The notes beneath the pieces were generated by a model. It was not told the origin of the DNA. It saw only the letters and a program-made list of their open reading frames with translations, and did not search any database. Made by a program: the position numbers and the translations under genes. 64,000 bases of DNA, from the NCBI RefSeq assembly GCF_000576635.1, contig NZ_AVFL01000009.1, positions 186,001 through 250,000 on the forward strand, written 5' to 3'. Source of the DNA: Skermanella stibiiresistens SB22. Its GTDB lineage: Bacteria; Pseudomonadota; Alphaproteobacteria; Azospirillales; Azospirillaceae. Of the stretch, positions 18,187-27,619 are shown piece after piece. The first letter of the stretch is position 1. The number at the start of each line of letters is the position of its first letter.

Positions 18187-19404
18187 TCACTTGGCCGGCA
18201 TGTAGGGGCTCCAGGGCTTCGGCTCGACCAATCCGGGCGACTTCCAGACCAATTGCATCTGGCCCGACGGCAGGATCTCGCCGATCACGACGGGCTTGTG
18301 CAGGTGCTGGGTCTCGGCGTCGTAGATCACGTCGAAGCCCGACAGCGAGCGCACGGTCAGGCCCTTCATCGCGGCGCGGACCGCGGCCACGTCGGTCGAT
18401 CCCGCCTTCTCCACCGCCTTGACCCAGAGCTGGAAGCCCATGACATGCGCCTCCATCGGGTCGTTGACGACGCGCAGCTCGTCCTTGATGAAGGTCTGCC
18501 ACCGGGCGATGAAGTCGGCGTTCTCGGAGGCATCCGACGACATGAAGTAGTTCCAGGCGGTCAGGTGGCCGACCAGTGGGGTGACGTCCAGGCCGGCCAG
18601 CTCACCCTCGCCGACCGAGAAGGCCATGACCGGGATGTCCGAGGCGGTGATGCCCTGCTTGGCCAACTCGTTGTAGAAGCCGGTGTTGGCGTCGCCGTTG
18701 ATCGTGGAGACCACCGCCGTCTTCTTGCCCTTGCCGGCGAAGTCCTTGATCTCGGTGACGATCTTGGCCCAGTCCTGATGACCGAACGGCGTGTAGTTGA
18801 CGATGATGTCGCTTTCCGCGACGCCCTTGGTCTTGAGGAAGTTGACCAGGATCTCGTTGGTCGTGCGCGGATAGACGTAATCGGTGCCGGCCAGATAGAA
18901 GCGCTTGACCGATCCGCCATCGGCGCTCATCAGGTATTCGACCGCCGGGATGGCCTGCTGGTTCGGCGTGGCGCCTGTGTAGACCACGTTCGGCGACTGT
19001 TCCTGCCCCTCGTACTGGACGGGGTAGAACAGCAGGCCGTCGCGCTTCTCGAACACCGGCAGCACGTGCTTGCGCGATACCGAGGTCCAGCAGCCGAACA
19101 CCGCCGACACCTTGTCCTCGCCCAGCAGCTTTTCGGCCGCGGTGGCGAAGGTCGGCCAGTCGGACTTGGGATCGACCACGACCGCCTCGATCGGGCGGCC
19201 AAGCACGCCGCCCTTCTTGTTCTGCTCCGCCACCATCATCAGGATCGTGTCCTTCAGCGTGATCTCGCTGATGGCCATGGTGCCGGTCAGCGAATGCAGG
19301 ACGCCGATCTTGACGGGCTCCGCCGCGACCGCGGCTGTCGCCAGGAGGGGGGACAGGAGAAAAGCGGAGGCGAGGCCCAGAAGCCGGTTACGGATGCCTG
19401 ACAT
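18187..19404 (-). CDS. urtA: urea/short-chain-amide ABC transporter substrate-binding protein, UrtA-like
   Basis: 405 residues from the ATG at 19404 (a GTG five codons earlier is possible). Cleavable signal peptide with cleavage near AAVAAEP; the periplasmic type I binding fold (Peripla_BP_5) follows. The UrtA signatures are clear: VKIGVLHSLTGTMAISEITL, VFGCWTSVSRKHVLPVFE, LLFYPVQYEGQEQSPNVVY and GTDYVYPRTTNEI. Family members bind urea or small amides. The permease and ATPase genes (urtBCDE) are not in this window; instead a chemoreceptor gene follows 54 bases downstream. This may therefore be a paralogous copy used for sensing as well as, or instead of, uptake. Confidence 0.9.
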   Translation of the reverse strand: MSGIRNRLLGLASAFLLSPLLATAAVAAEPVKIGVLHSLTGTMAISEITLKDTILMMVAEQNKKGGVLGRPIEAVVVDPKSDWPTFATAAEKLLGEDKVSAVFGCWTSVSRKHVLPVFEKRDGLLFYPVQYEGQEQSPNVVYTGATPNQQAIPAVEYLMSADGGSVKRFYLAGTDYVYPRTTNEILVNFLKTKGVAESDIIVNYTPFGHQDWAKIVTEIKDFAGKGKKTAVVSTINGDANTGFYNELAKQGITASDIPVMAFSVGEGELAGLDVTPLVGHLTAWNYFMSSDASENADFIARWQTFIKDELRVVNDPMEAHVMGFQLWVKAVEKAGSTDVAAVRAAMKGLTVRSLSGFDVIYDAETQHLHKPVVIGEILPSGQMQLVWKSPGLVEPKPWSPYMPAK

Positions 19405-19660
19405 GGTGATGCGGTCCACCCCTTGAAGAATAGTCGAACCATACCTTTGGACAGATGATCGGCGTGCCGAGCATATGACTTTTGGATAGATTTGAGGGAA
19501 TTTATATCTTGAGCGTTAATGAAACATACCAAGGTGGGGCGAGACGAGTACGGGCGATCCCGCCGCGTGGCGGTTGGCTGGCGGGGCGATGCCCATATCC
19601 GGGCGCTCGCCGCCAAGCCGCGGCCTGGACGGGCGGCTGTCGGCGCACCACATTCCCATT

Positions 19661-19948
19661 ATGAAAAATCTGATGATCCTGGCGGCTTTGCTGCTGCCGA
19701 TCAGCGCGGCGATGGCGCAGGCGCCGGTCGATAGGAACCCCGCGGCTCCGTACCGGTTCTCTCCCCCACCCCGGCAACTCGATCCGGTCGATCGAGGCCG
19801 GGCCGAGCTTTATCGTGACCAGCTTCGCCAATCCGAGACCCGGCGCGAACAACTGGATGGTCAGGGCAAGCTCGACACCCTGGACCGGCGCGAGTTGCTG
19901 GACACGAGGAACGAATCGCGCCGGATGGACAGGACCTTGGGACGGTAA
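19661..19948 (+). CDS. small exported hypothetical protein
   Basis: 95 residues from the ATG at 19661; upstream in-frame starts would add an Arg-rich stretch unlike a real N-terminus. A clear signal peptide (KNLMILAALLLPISAAMAQA) precedes a polar mature part rich in Arg, Asp and Glu (DRGRAELYRDQLRQSETRREQ), predicted helical. Probably a small periplasmic protein. I do not recognise the family. It ends 13 bases before the convergent response-regulator gene. Confidence 0.55.
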   Translation: MKNLMILAALLLPISAAMAQAPVDRNPAAPYRFSPPPRQLDPVDRGRAELYRDQLRQSETRREQLDGQGKLDTLDRRELLDTRNESRRMDRTLGR

Positions 19949-19961
19949 GCCGCTCCCGGCG

Positions 19962-20348
19962 TCATTCCGGATCCGGATGGGATTGTCGGAGACGCAGGGC
20001 GTCGGCGATGGCGCGGCGCAACTGGCGAGCCTCGAAAGGTTTGCGGAGGAAGATCTCGGCCTGGGCCTGTTCCGCCTGTGCCGCGTCGATCTGACCCGAG
20101 ATCATCAGCGCTCCGATGTTGAACCGCTGGCGCATTTCCCGCGCCACCGCGATGCCGTCGCCGCCATCCGCCAAGCGCACATCCATCACCACCAGATCGG
20201 GCCGGTGTTCCTCGGCCAGCCGAATCGCCTCGGCCCGGGTGCGGGCGAGACCGCACACCTGATACTCCATACCCTCGATAAGCCGCTCCAGATCCATCGC
20301 GATCAGCATCTGATCCTCGACGATCAAAATCTTGCAGCCTTCGGTCAT
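19962..20348 (-). CDS. single-domain response regulator
   Basis: 128 residues from the ATG at 20348, preceded by a very strong ribosome site (GGGAGGAG). It consists only of a receiver domain: ILIVEDQ (Glu11-Asp12), phospho-acceptor Asp56 in VVMDVRLADGGDGI, and the LRKPF lysine near 105. The MLIAMDLERLIEG first helix and RLADGGDGI loop are of the type paired with HWE/HisKA_2 kinases (FAT GUY-like class). With no output domain it presumably acts through protein interactions or in a phosphorelay. No kinase is adjacent. Confidence 0.88.
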   Translation of the reverse strand: MTEGCKILIVEDQMLIAMDLERLIEGMEYQVCGLARTRAEAIRLAEEHRPDLVVMDVRLADGGDGIAVAREMRQRFNIGALMISGQIDAAQAEQAQAEIFLRKPFEARQLRRAIADALRLRQSHPDPE

Positions 20349-20568
20349 CAACTCCTCCCACTCGGCGGCGCCATACATCTGGCCGCCATGACAGCACACT
20401 CCATCGACTTGGGGCTCTGGTCGATGGCTAGGAAGGAGTAGAGGGCGATCGCAAGATCGAAAAGGTCGAAGCCAGATGAGCCCGTCATCATTCCATGGCT
20501 GAAAAGGCGGAACTTAACCAAGGCCTGAGGGGTTGGGCCGTCACTGTTCAACCCCAGGGGTGCATCCC

Positions 20569-23500
20569 ATGGCGACCTCCGCCGCCGTCCCGGCTTCCGC
20601 CGATCCGGTCACGATCGATCTAGCCGCCTCCGCCACCGACATCCTGACCGCCTTGCGGGGAGAAGCGCTCGACACGCTGACCAAGCAGGTGCTGCCAGCC
20701 TATCTGCCGCGCAATCGCTGGTACGGGGCCAAGGATGCCGGAACACCCTCCGTCGGTCTGGACGAGAGTGGCCGGATCGACACCGACGAGGGGCCCGCGG
20801 TGCTGGCGACGTTGCGGGTCAGTCCTCCGGGTGCCGCCGAGCAGCGTTACTTCCTGCCGCTGATGATCCTGTGGGGCGATCAGGTCGGAGTTGGGGATCC
20901 GGCGGTGCTGGCGCGGGTGCGGCAGGATCGCCGCGCCGGTGTGCTGGTCGACGCCTTCGCGCGGGACAGCTTCGTGCGGGCGCTGCTGCGGGAGATGGGC
21001 GGAACCGGCGAGCCCGAGCCCACCATACAGCGGTCGCGGACGGAGCAGTCCAACACGTCGATCCGGATCGGCGACGGAGCCATGCTGAAGGGATTCCGGA
21101 AGCTCGAGCCGGGCACCCATCCCGAGGTCGAGGTCGGCCGCTTCCTGACCAAGGCGGCGCGGTTCGCCAATACGCCGGCCCTGATGGGCTCGATCGAGCG
21201 CCCCGACGCCTCCGGCCAGCCTGTGGCGTTGTGCGTGCTCCAGGCGCTGGTTCCGGAGGCGGAGGACGCCTGGGGCCATGTACTGGCGCGGACCCGGACG
21301 CCGGTCGATCCCGAGTTGGCGGCCCTGGTGGGACGGCTGGGCCAGCGCACCGCCGAGATGCACCACGCGCTGGCGACCCTGACCGATGATCGGAATTTTC
21401 AGCCGGAGCCGGTCGATGCCGGGGTGATCTCCGAGTGGGTGGAGGCGGTCAAGACCATGGCGCGCACCACCCTGGCGTCGCTGGAGCGGGCATTGCCCCG
21501 CCTCGACCCGGCGGTCCGCCGCCAAGCCGAGGATCTGGTCACCCGGCGGGACGAGTTGATCGCCCGGTTCGACGCCCTGGCGCCCAAGGATCTGGAGGTC
21601 AGCCGCACCCGCCTGCATGGCGATTATCACCTGGGCCAAGTCCTGGTGTCGCGCGGCGACGTCTTCATCATCGATTTCGAGGGCGAACCGATGCGCCCGC
21701 TGGCCGAGCGGCGCGCCAAGCATTCGCCGCTGCGCGATGTCGCCGGCATGCTGCGCTCCTTCGCCTACGCCGCCGCGACCGCCAAGCCGGAACGGCCGGA
21801 CGACTGGACCCGGACGGTTACGGCCGCCTTCCTCGACGCCTACCGCGCCGCCATCACCGGCGCACCGGGCTATCCCAAGGACCCGGCGCACGCCGAGAGC
21901 CTGCTGCGCCTGTTCCTGTTCGAGAAGGCGCTCTACGAGGTTGGCTATGAGCTGGCGAACCGGCCGGACTGGGTGGCGATCCCGCTGAAGGGCGTGATCG
22001 GCTTGTTGGACGATCCCGTCGCCTCGGCCACTCCCGCGCTGGACCGGCTGGCGGAACGGGCCGGCATCGAGCTGGAGTACAAGAACGCCGCCAACCAGAC
22101 CATCCGCGTCGCCGAGGCGACCAAGCGCAACATGCTGGCCGCCATGGGGTATGAGGCCCAGGACGAAACGCAGGCGGAACGGCGGCTGAACGCCCTGGAC
22201 GAGGCGGAGTTGGCGACTCCGCTGCCGCCGGTCGTGGTGGTGCGGGCGAGCCTGCGAAGTGTCGAGGTGCCGGTCGCCTTCGTTCCCAGCGCCGCGCGGC
22301 TGCGCTGGCGGGTGACCGAGGAGGGCGGCGGCCAGCACGAGGGTGCGGTGGTCTTCTCCGACCTGGAACTGCTTCGCACCGGCGAGTTTCAGGGGCGCGC
22401 GGTCGAACTTCGCCGGCTGACGCTCGATCTGGAACTGCCCCCTGGGTATCACCGGCTGACGGTGGCTGGCGGCGGCATGGACGAGGCGACGATGCCGCTG
22501 ATCGTCACGCCGGACAGTTGCCATCTTCCCGACGAGGTCAAAACCGGTGCCGGCATCTGGGGCATCTCCGCCCAACTGTATCTGCTGCGTTCGAAGGACG
22601 ACTGGGGCATCGGCGATTTCGCCGATCTGACGAAGCTGGTCGGCGACGCCGCCGATCTGGGCGCCTCGGTGATCGGCCTGAACCCGCTGCACACCATGTT
22701 CCCGGACAACCCGGAGCACGCCAGCCCCTATTCCCCGGCGAGCCGCCTTTATCTCAACATCCTCTACATCGATCCCGTCAAGGTGCCCGAGTTCGCCGGC
22801 TGCGAGCGGTGCCGCGCCTTGACCGAAGGGCCGGAGTTCAAGCGGCGTCTGGAAGCGTGCCGGACCACCGACCTGGTCGATTACAGCGAGGCGGCGGCGT
22901 TGAAGCTGCCGGTTCTGGAGATCCTGTTCCAACAGTTCCAGGAACAGGCGACCCCCGAGCGCCGCGCGGCTTTCCAGAAGTTCCGCGACGGGCAGGGCGA
23001 GCCTCTTGAACGGCTATGCCGGTATCTGGCGCTGCGCCAGCACTTTGCCCCGGATCGGGCGGATTGGCGGTCATGGCCGGAGGAATTCCGGAAGCCGGAC
23101 AGCGACGCGGTCAACCATTTCGCCACCGAAAACGCCTCCCGGATCGATTTCCACGCCTGGACCCAATGGGTCGCTGACGAGCAGTTGGCGGAAGCCGCCG
23201 CCGAGGCCAAGGCGCGTGGGATGGTCGTTGGCCTGTACCGCGACTTGGCGGTCGGCGCCGACAGCGGCGGTGCCGAGACCTGGGCCAGCCCCGGCGTGGT
23301 CGTGACGGCGGCCCATGTCGGAGCGCCGCCGGACCTGTTCAATCCCGCCGGGCAGGATTGGGGCCTGCCGCCGTTCGATCCGCGGGCGCTGCGCGAGCAA
23401 GCCTATGCCGGCTTCATCGATCTGGTGCGCGCCAACATGCGCCACGCCGGCGGCTTGCGGATCGACCACGTCATGGCGCTTCAACACCTGTACTGGATCC

Positions 23501-24216
23501 CGGAGGGCAAGCCGGCGTCCGAGGGGGTGTACGTGGCCTATCCGATGGATGACATGGTCGGCATCCTGGCGCTGGAGAGCCAGCGGCAGAAATGCCTGGT
23601 GGTCGGCGAGGATCTGGGCACCGTGCCTGAGGGTTTCCGGGAGCGCATGACCGAGGCCGGCATCCTGTCGTACCGCGTCGTGATCTTTGAATACGCCGAG
23701 AGCGGCGGCTTCAATGGGCCGGAGGATTACCCGAAGCTGGCACTCTCGACCGTCGGCAGCCACGATCTCGCGACCTTGCGCGGCTGGTGGGAAGGCCACG
23801 ACATCGGGCTGAAGGAACAGCATGGCCTTTATCCCGGTGCCGATGAGGCGCGGAACCAGGCGGACCTGCGGAGCCGGGACAAGCAATCCCTGCTCGACGC
23901 CCTCAAGGCGGCTGGCCTCGATCTGCCGGCGGGATATTCGGTCGACTCCGATTATGACGACGCCCTGTCGCGGGCGGTCCACATCTTCCTGGCGCGGACT
24001 CGTTCCGGCATCGCGATGGTCCAGATCGACGACCTGACGGACGAGCCGGTCCAGGTCAACCTCCCCGCGACCACCGACCAGCATCCCAACTGGAGGCGCA
24101 AGCAGTCGCTGGCCTTGGAGGAACTAAACGGCAACCAACGCGTTGTCGCGCTGGCACAAATCTTCCGGGACGCCCGCCCGCTCTCCCCCTCCGCCAAAAA
24201 GGCCGACCACCGATGA
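20569..24216 (+). CDS. maltokinase-4-alpha-glucanotransferase (GH77) fusion
   Basis: 1215 residues from the ATG at 20569 (AGGGG upstream). Residues 1 to about 480 form a maltokinase: N-cap motif LPRNRWYGAKD, then the kinase lobe with HGDYHLGQVL (His350 region) and metal-binding IIDFEGEP. From about residue 510 the MalQ-type N-terminal segment (LDRLAERAGIELEY) begins, and the GH77 barrel runs from about 660: WGISAQLY, RIDHVM (nucleophile Asp966), VVGEDLGTVP (acid/base Glu1014) and SHDLATLRGWW (Asp1066). Predicted activities are ATP-dependent maltose phosphorylation and disproportionation of malto-oligosaccharides, both cytosolic. Maltokinase is usually fused to trehalose synthase, so this partner is unusual. 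The stop overlaps the treY start by four bases (ATGA), indicating a trehalose/alpha-glucan operon. Confidence 0.88.
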   Translation: MATSAAVPASADPVTIDLAASATDILTALRGEALDTLTKQVLPAYLPRNRWYGAKDAGTPSVGLDESGRIDTDEGPAVLATLRVSPPGAAEQRYFLPLMILWGDQVGVGDPAVLARVRQDRRAGVLVDAFARDSFVRALLREMGGTGEPEPTIQRSRTEQSNTSIRIGDGAMLKGFRKLEPGTHPEVEVGRFLTKAARFANTPALMGSIERPDASGQPVALCVLQALVPEAEDAWGHVLARTRTPVDPELAALVGRLGQRTAEMHHALATLTDDRNFQPEPVDAGVISEWVEAVKTMARTTLASLERALPRLDPAVRRQAEDLVTRRDELIARFDALAPKDLEVSRTRLHGDYHLGQVLVSRGDVFIIDFEGEPMRPLAERRAKHSPLRDVAGMLRSFAYAAATAKPERPDDWTRTVTAAFLDAYRAAITGAPGYPKDPAHAESLLRLFLFEKALYEVGYELANRPDWVAIPLKGVIGLLDDPVASATPALDRLAERAGIELEYKNAANQTIRVAEATKRNMLAAMGYEAQDETQAERRLNALDEAELATPLPPVVVVRASLRSVEVPVAFVPSAARLRWRVTEEGGGQHEGAVVFSDLELLRTGEFQGRAVELRRLTLDLELPPGYHRLTVAGGGMDEATMPLIVTPDSCHLPDEVKTGAGIWGISAQLYLLRSKDDWGIGDFADLTKLVGDAADLGASVIGLNPLHTMFPDNPEHASPYSPASRLYLNILYIDPVKVPEFAGCERCRALTEGPEFKRRLEACRTTDLVDYSEAAALKLPVLEILFQQFQEQATPERRAAFQKFRDGQGEPLERLCRYLALRQHFAPDRADWRSWPEEFRKPDSDAVNHFATENASRIDFHAWTQWVADEQLAEAAAEAKARGMVVGLYRDLAVGADSGGAETWASPGVVVTAAHVGAPPDLFNPAGQDWGLPPFDPRALREQAYAGFIDLVRANMRHAGGLRIDHVMALQHLYWIPEGKPASEGVYVAYPMDDMVGILALESQRQKCLVVGEDLGTVPEGFRERMTEAGILSYRVVIFEYAESGGFNGPEDYPKLALSTVGSHDLATLRGWWEGHDIGLKEQHGLYPGADEARNQADLRSRDKQSLLDALKAAGLDLPAGYSVDSDYDDALSRAVHIFLARTRSGIAMVQIDDLTDEPVQVNLPATTDQHPNWRRKQSLALEELNGNQRVVALAQIFRDARPLSPSAKKADHR

Positions 24217-27020
24217 GTAATCCAGCCGGCACGCCCATTCCGCGGGCAACCTATCGCCTTCAGTTCAACAAGGATTTCCAGTTCGACGACGCGAGCGCGC
24301 TGACCGAGTACATGGCCCGGCTGGGCATCAGCCACCTCTACGCGTCGCCGTACATGAAGGCACGGCCGGGCAGCACGCATGGCTACGACATCGTCGACCA
24401 CAACGCCATCAATCCGGAACTGGGCGGCGAGGAAGGCTTCAAGCGGATGATCGCCGCGCTGAAGCAGGCTGGCCTGGGGCAGATCGTCGATTTCGTGCCG
24501 AACCACATGGGCGTCGGCGGCGCCGACAATGTCTGGTGGCTGAACATCCTGGAGTGGGGCCAGGATTCCGCCTATGCCGGCTATCTGGACATCGACTGGG
24601 ACCCCGACCGCCGCTTCCTCCAGGGCAAGCTGCTGATCCCGTTCCTGGGCGACCAGTATGGCAAGGTGCTGGAGGACGGCGAACTGGCGCTGAAATTCGA
24701 CGCCGAGGAGGGCAGCTTCGCGGTCTGGGCCTATGGCAGCCACAAGCTGCCGATCTGCCCGCTGAACTACGCCGAGATCCTGGGCCACGACCACGCCGAC
24801 CTGGAGAAGCTGGGCGACGCCTTCGACGCGCTGCCGACCTTCCGTCCGCATGTCGAGCGGCGCGCGTCGGAGTTGAAGGCGGAGCTGGCCGGTCTGGTCG
24901 CCGACAAGCCCGACGTCGCCGAGGCGATCGAGGCGCGCCTGAAAAAGTTCACCGGCACGGCGGGCGAGCCCGACAGCTTCCGGCCGCTGCATGGGCTGAT
25001 CCAGCAGCAGAACTGGCGCGCCGCGTACTTCAAGGTCGCGGCCGACGACATCAACTATCGCCGCTTCTTCAACATCAACGAGCTGGCCGGCCTGCGCATG
25101 GAGCAGCCGGAACTGTTCGACCTGACGCACAAGCTGGTCCTGGACCTGGTCGAGGACGGCACGCTCGACGGCATCCGGATCGACCACATCGACGGTCTGG
25201 TCGATCCCAAGGGCTATTGCATCCGCCTGCGCGAGAAGGCGTCGAAGCCATTCTATCTGGTGGTCGAGAAGATCCTGGCGCATCACGAGCGCCTGCGCGA
25301 GGACTGGCCTATCGAGGGCACGACCGGCTACGAGTTCACCAACCTCGTCAACGGGTTGTTCGTTGATCCGGCCGGCGAGGAGGCCTTCAACCGGATCTAC
25401 ACCGAGTTCACCGAGCTGGATCAATCCTTCGAGGACATCGTCCACGAGAGCAAGATCCGCATCATGGAACACGAGATGGCGAGCGAGCTGAACGTGCTCG
25501 CCCGCGACGCCGCCCGTGTGGCGCGCTCCAACTGGCGGACGGCCGACTTCACCAACAATATCCTGCATTCCGCGCTGAAGGAGATCGTCGCCCGCTTCCC
25601 GGTCTATCGGACCTATATCGACGGCTCGACCCCGGCGGAGAGCGACCGGCGCGACATCGACTGGGCCATCACCCAGGCGCGACGCGCGGTGGACGCGGCC
25701 GACCCGAGCGTGTTCGACTTCCTGCAAGCCCTGCTGTCCGGCGATCTGGTGGCCGAGCCGCGCAACGGCTACAGCCGGTTCGCCGTGATCCGTCTGGCGA
25801 TGCGGGTGCAGCAGTACAGCGGGCCGGTGATGGCCAAGGGGTTGGAGGATACCGCCTTCTACCGCTACAACCGATTGGTCTCGCTCAACGAGGTCGGTGG
25901 CCACCCCGACCAGTTCGGAGTCAGCGTCAGCGCCTTCCACTACGCCAACCTCGAGCGGGCGCGCCGCTGGCCGCACGCGATGCTGGGGACCTCGACCCAC
26001 GATACCAAGCGCGGCGAGGACACCCGCGCCCGGATCGACGTGCTGTCCGAGATGCCCGACGAATGGGAGCGCCAGATCCGCATCTGGAGCCGGATGGTCC
26101 GCGCCCGGCGCGGCGACATGGCCGGCACCGCCCCGCCGGACAAGAACGACGAGTACCTGCTGTACCAACTGCTGATCGGGTCCTGGCCGGCCGAGCTGAC
26201 GAACATCACGCAGCCGGACGCATCGTTGCTGAAGGGCTATATCGAACGTGTCGAAGGCGCGATGATCAAGTCGATCCGCGAGGCCAAGGTGCATTCGACC
26301 TGGGCCGCCCCCAACACGGAATACGAGGAGGCGGTGACCGCCTTCCTGCACGAGTGCCTGGACGTGTCGCGCCGGAGCCCCTTCCTGGAGGCCTTCGTGC
26401 CGTTCCAAGCCAAGGTCGCCAAGCTGGGCGCCCTCAACGGGTTGTCGCAGGCGTTGCTGAAGCTGACGGTGCCGGGCGTGCCGGACATCTACCAGGGTTC
26501 CGAGATGTGGAACCTCAGCCTGGTCGATCCAGACAACCGGCTGCCGGTGGATTACGAGACGCATCAGCGGGCGCTGGACCAGTTGGAAGGCGAGCTGGAG
26601 CAGGACCCGGCCTCCCTGCCCGCCCTGTTCGACCACTGGCAGGACGGCGTCATCAAGCTGGCGGTGACCCGGCAGGCGTTGAGGCTGCGGGCGGAGAAGC
26701 CCGATCTTTTCGCCCACGGATCGTATGAGGCGCTGACCGTCCAGGGTGCCAAGCCGGAGCAGATCTGCGCCTTCGCGCGGGTCCACGAGGGCGACAGCGT
26801 GATCGTGGCGGTGCCGCGTCTGGTCTGCCGGCTGGAGGCCGATCCCGACTGGGGCGACACGGCGGTGCTGCTGCCGACCGTGGTCGGCGCCGGCCGCTGG
26901 CGGAACCTGCTGACCAACGCGGTGATCGAGGCCGAACCGCGTGAGGATGGCGCGGCATTCCCCGCTGGCGCGTTGATGGGCGGCTTCCCATTGGCCTTGC
27001 TGGTGCCGGTTTCGGACTGA
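24213..27020 (+). CDS. treY: malto-oligosyltrehalose synthase
   Basis: 935 residues, within the TreY size range. It isomerises the reducing-end alpha-1,4 bond of malto-oligosaccharides to alpha,alpha-1,1, the first step of the TreYZ trehalose route. GH13 features: TYRLQFNKDFQFDDA, ASPYMKARPGSTHGYDIVDH, FVPNHMG, the nucleophile segment GIRIDHIDGL, the acid segment LVVEKIL and the late TSTHDTKRGEDTRARI histidine-aspartate. The PDIYQGSEMW segment near the C-terminus is typical. It overlaps the glucanotransferase fusion upstream by ATGA, so translation is coupled. TreZ, the partner hydrolase, is not in the window. Confidence 0.95.
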   Translation: MSNPAGTPIPRATYRLQFNKDFQFDDASALTEYMARLGISHLYASPYMKARPGSTHGYDIVDHNAINPELGGEEGFKRMIAALKQAGLGQIVDFVPNHMGVGGADNVWWLNILEWGQDSAYAGYLDIDWDPDRRFLQGKLLIPFLGDQYGKVLEDGELALKFDAEEGSFAVWAYGSHKLPICPLNYAEILGHDHADLEKLGDAFDALPTFRPHVERRASELKAELAGLVADKPDVAEAIEARLKKFTGTAGEPDSFRPLHGLIQQQNWRAAYFKVAADDINYRRFFNINELAGLRMEQPELFDLTHKLVLDLVEDGTLDGIRIDHIDGLVDPKGYCIRLREKASKPFYLVVEKILAHHERLREDWPIEGTTGYEFTNLVNGLFVDPAGEEAFNRIYTEFTELDQSFEDIVHESKIRIMEHEMASELNVLARDAARVARSNWRTADFTNNILHSALKEIVARFPVYRTYIDGSTPAESDRRDIDWAITQARRAVDAADPSVFDFLQALLSGDLVAEPRNGYSRFAVIRLAMRVQQYSGPVMAKGLEDTAFYRYNRLVSLNEVGGHPDQFGVSVSAFHYANLERARRWPHAMLGTSTHDTKRGEDTRARIDVLSEMPDEWERQIRIWSRMVRARRGDMAGTAPPDKNDEYLLYQLLIGSWPAELTNITQPDASLLKGYIERVEGAMIKSIREAKVHSTWAAPNTEYEEAVTAFLHECLDVSRRSPFLEAFVPFQAKVAKLGALNGLSQALLKLTVPGVPDIYQGSEMWNLSLVDPDNRLPVDYETHQRALDQLEGELEQDPASLPALFDHWQDGVIKLAVTRQALRLRAEKPDLFAHGSYEALTVQGAKPEQICAFARVHEGDSVIVAVPRLVCRLEADPDWGDTAVLLPTVVGAGRWRNLLTNAVIEAEPREDGAAFPAGALMGGFPLALLVPVSD

Positions 27021-27034
27021 GGCGATCCGAGGCG

Positions 27035-27496
27035 CTAGTCCGTCTCGGTCCTCACGGCGTCGAACGCGCGCCGGGCCCTGCCGATCTCCCGATGGTTCGT
27101 CTCCGCCCAGCGGATCAAGCCAGCGAGGGGATCGAGCAGGGTCTGGCCCAGCGGCGTCAGGCGGTATTCGACGCTCGGCGGCTGGGTCGGGAAGACATGG
27201 CGGCTGATCAATCCGTCGCGCTGAAGATCGCGCAGGGTTTGGGTCAGCATGCGCTGGGAGATATCCGCGATCTCCCGCCGAAGCTCGCCAAATCGATGCG
27301 GCCGTCCACCGAGTGTCACCAGAATCAGCGTGCTCCACTTGTCGCCGAGTTGGTCGAGCACGTCCCGGATCGGGCAATTGACCAAATCCGGGTACCGGTC
27401 GCGCCAAGTCTTCAAACCTTCGCTGAGTTCCTTGCTGGCGCTGAGTTCCCTGGCGGGACCGTCGATACGCCTCTTGGCGGTGGTGGTTCCCTCCAT
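27035..27496 (-). CDS. HxlR-family transcriptional regulator
   Basis: 153 residues from the ATG at 27496, chosen for an upstream GGGAGA; an in-frame extension to 27550 has no ribosome site. HxlR winged-helix signature: CPIRDVLDQLGDKWSTLILV (Cys41), then FGELRREIADISQRMLTQTLRDL and the wing SVEYRLTPLG. In this family the N-terminal Cys can sense quinones or electrophiles. The divergent NAD(P)-binding oxidoreductase gene is the likely target, an arrangement like E. coli ytfH/ytfG (qorB). Confidence 0.9.
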   Translation of the reverse strand: MEGTTTAKRRIDGPARELSASKELSEGLKTWRDRYPDLVNCPIRDVLDQLGDKWSTLILVTLGGRPHRFGELRREIADISQRMLTQTLRDLQRDGLISRHVFPTQPPSVEYRLTPLGQTLLDPLAGLIRWAETNHREIGRARRAFDAVRTETD

Positions 27497-27524
27497 GTGC
27501 CTATCTCCCTGATTCCTGCCTTCT

Positions 27525-27596
27525 TTACAGCGGGTCGCCGTTCTCCCCAATTACAGCAAGTCTAATTTCGAGACCATGGCTCTCATCGAGACCATG
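27525..27596. promoter_or_regulatory. direct repeats in the HxlR-oxidoreductase intergenic region
   Basis: Two pairs of direct repeats fall in this divergent control region. TTACAGC-N3-TC occurs at 27525-27536 and 27551-27562 (26 bases apart), and CGAGACCATG at 27569-27578 and 27587-27596 (18 bases apart). They are candidate operators for the HxlR regulator; the assignment is inferred from position only. Confidence 0.35.
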
Positions 27597-27619
27597 CGCT
27601 CGTTTGCTGAGGAATTGGG

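Noticed and set aside
16528-19401. A 957-codon open frame on the plus strand, antisense to the chemoreceptor and UrtA genes
   Set aside because: It mirrors codon positions of two clearly real genes; Arg/Gly/His-rich composition and no family resemblance. High-GC shadow frame.
20620-22932. A 770-codon antisense frame over the maltokinase domain
   Set aside because: Shadow frame; kinase motifs are unambiguous on the other strand.
23952-27407. An 1151-codon open frame antisense to treY and the end of the fusion gene
   Set aside because: Shadow of treY in high-GC DNA; treY has full GH13 motifs and overlap-coupled translation.
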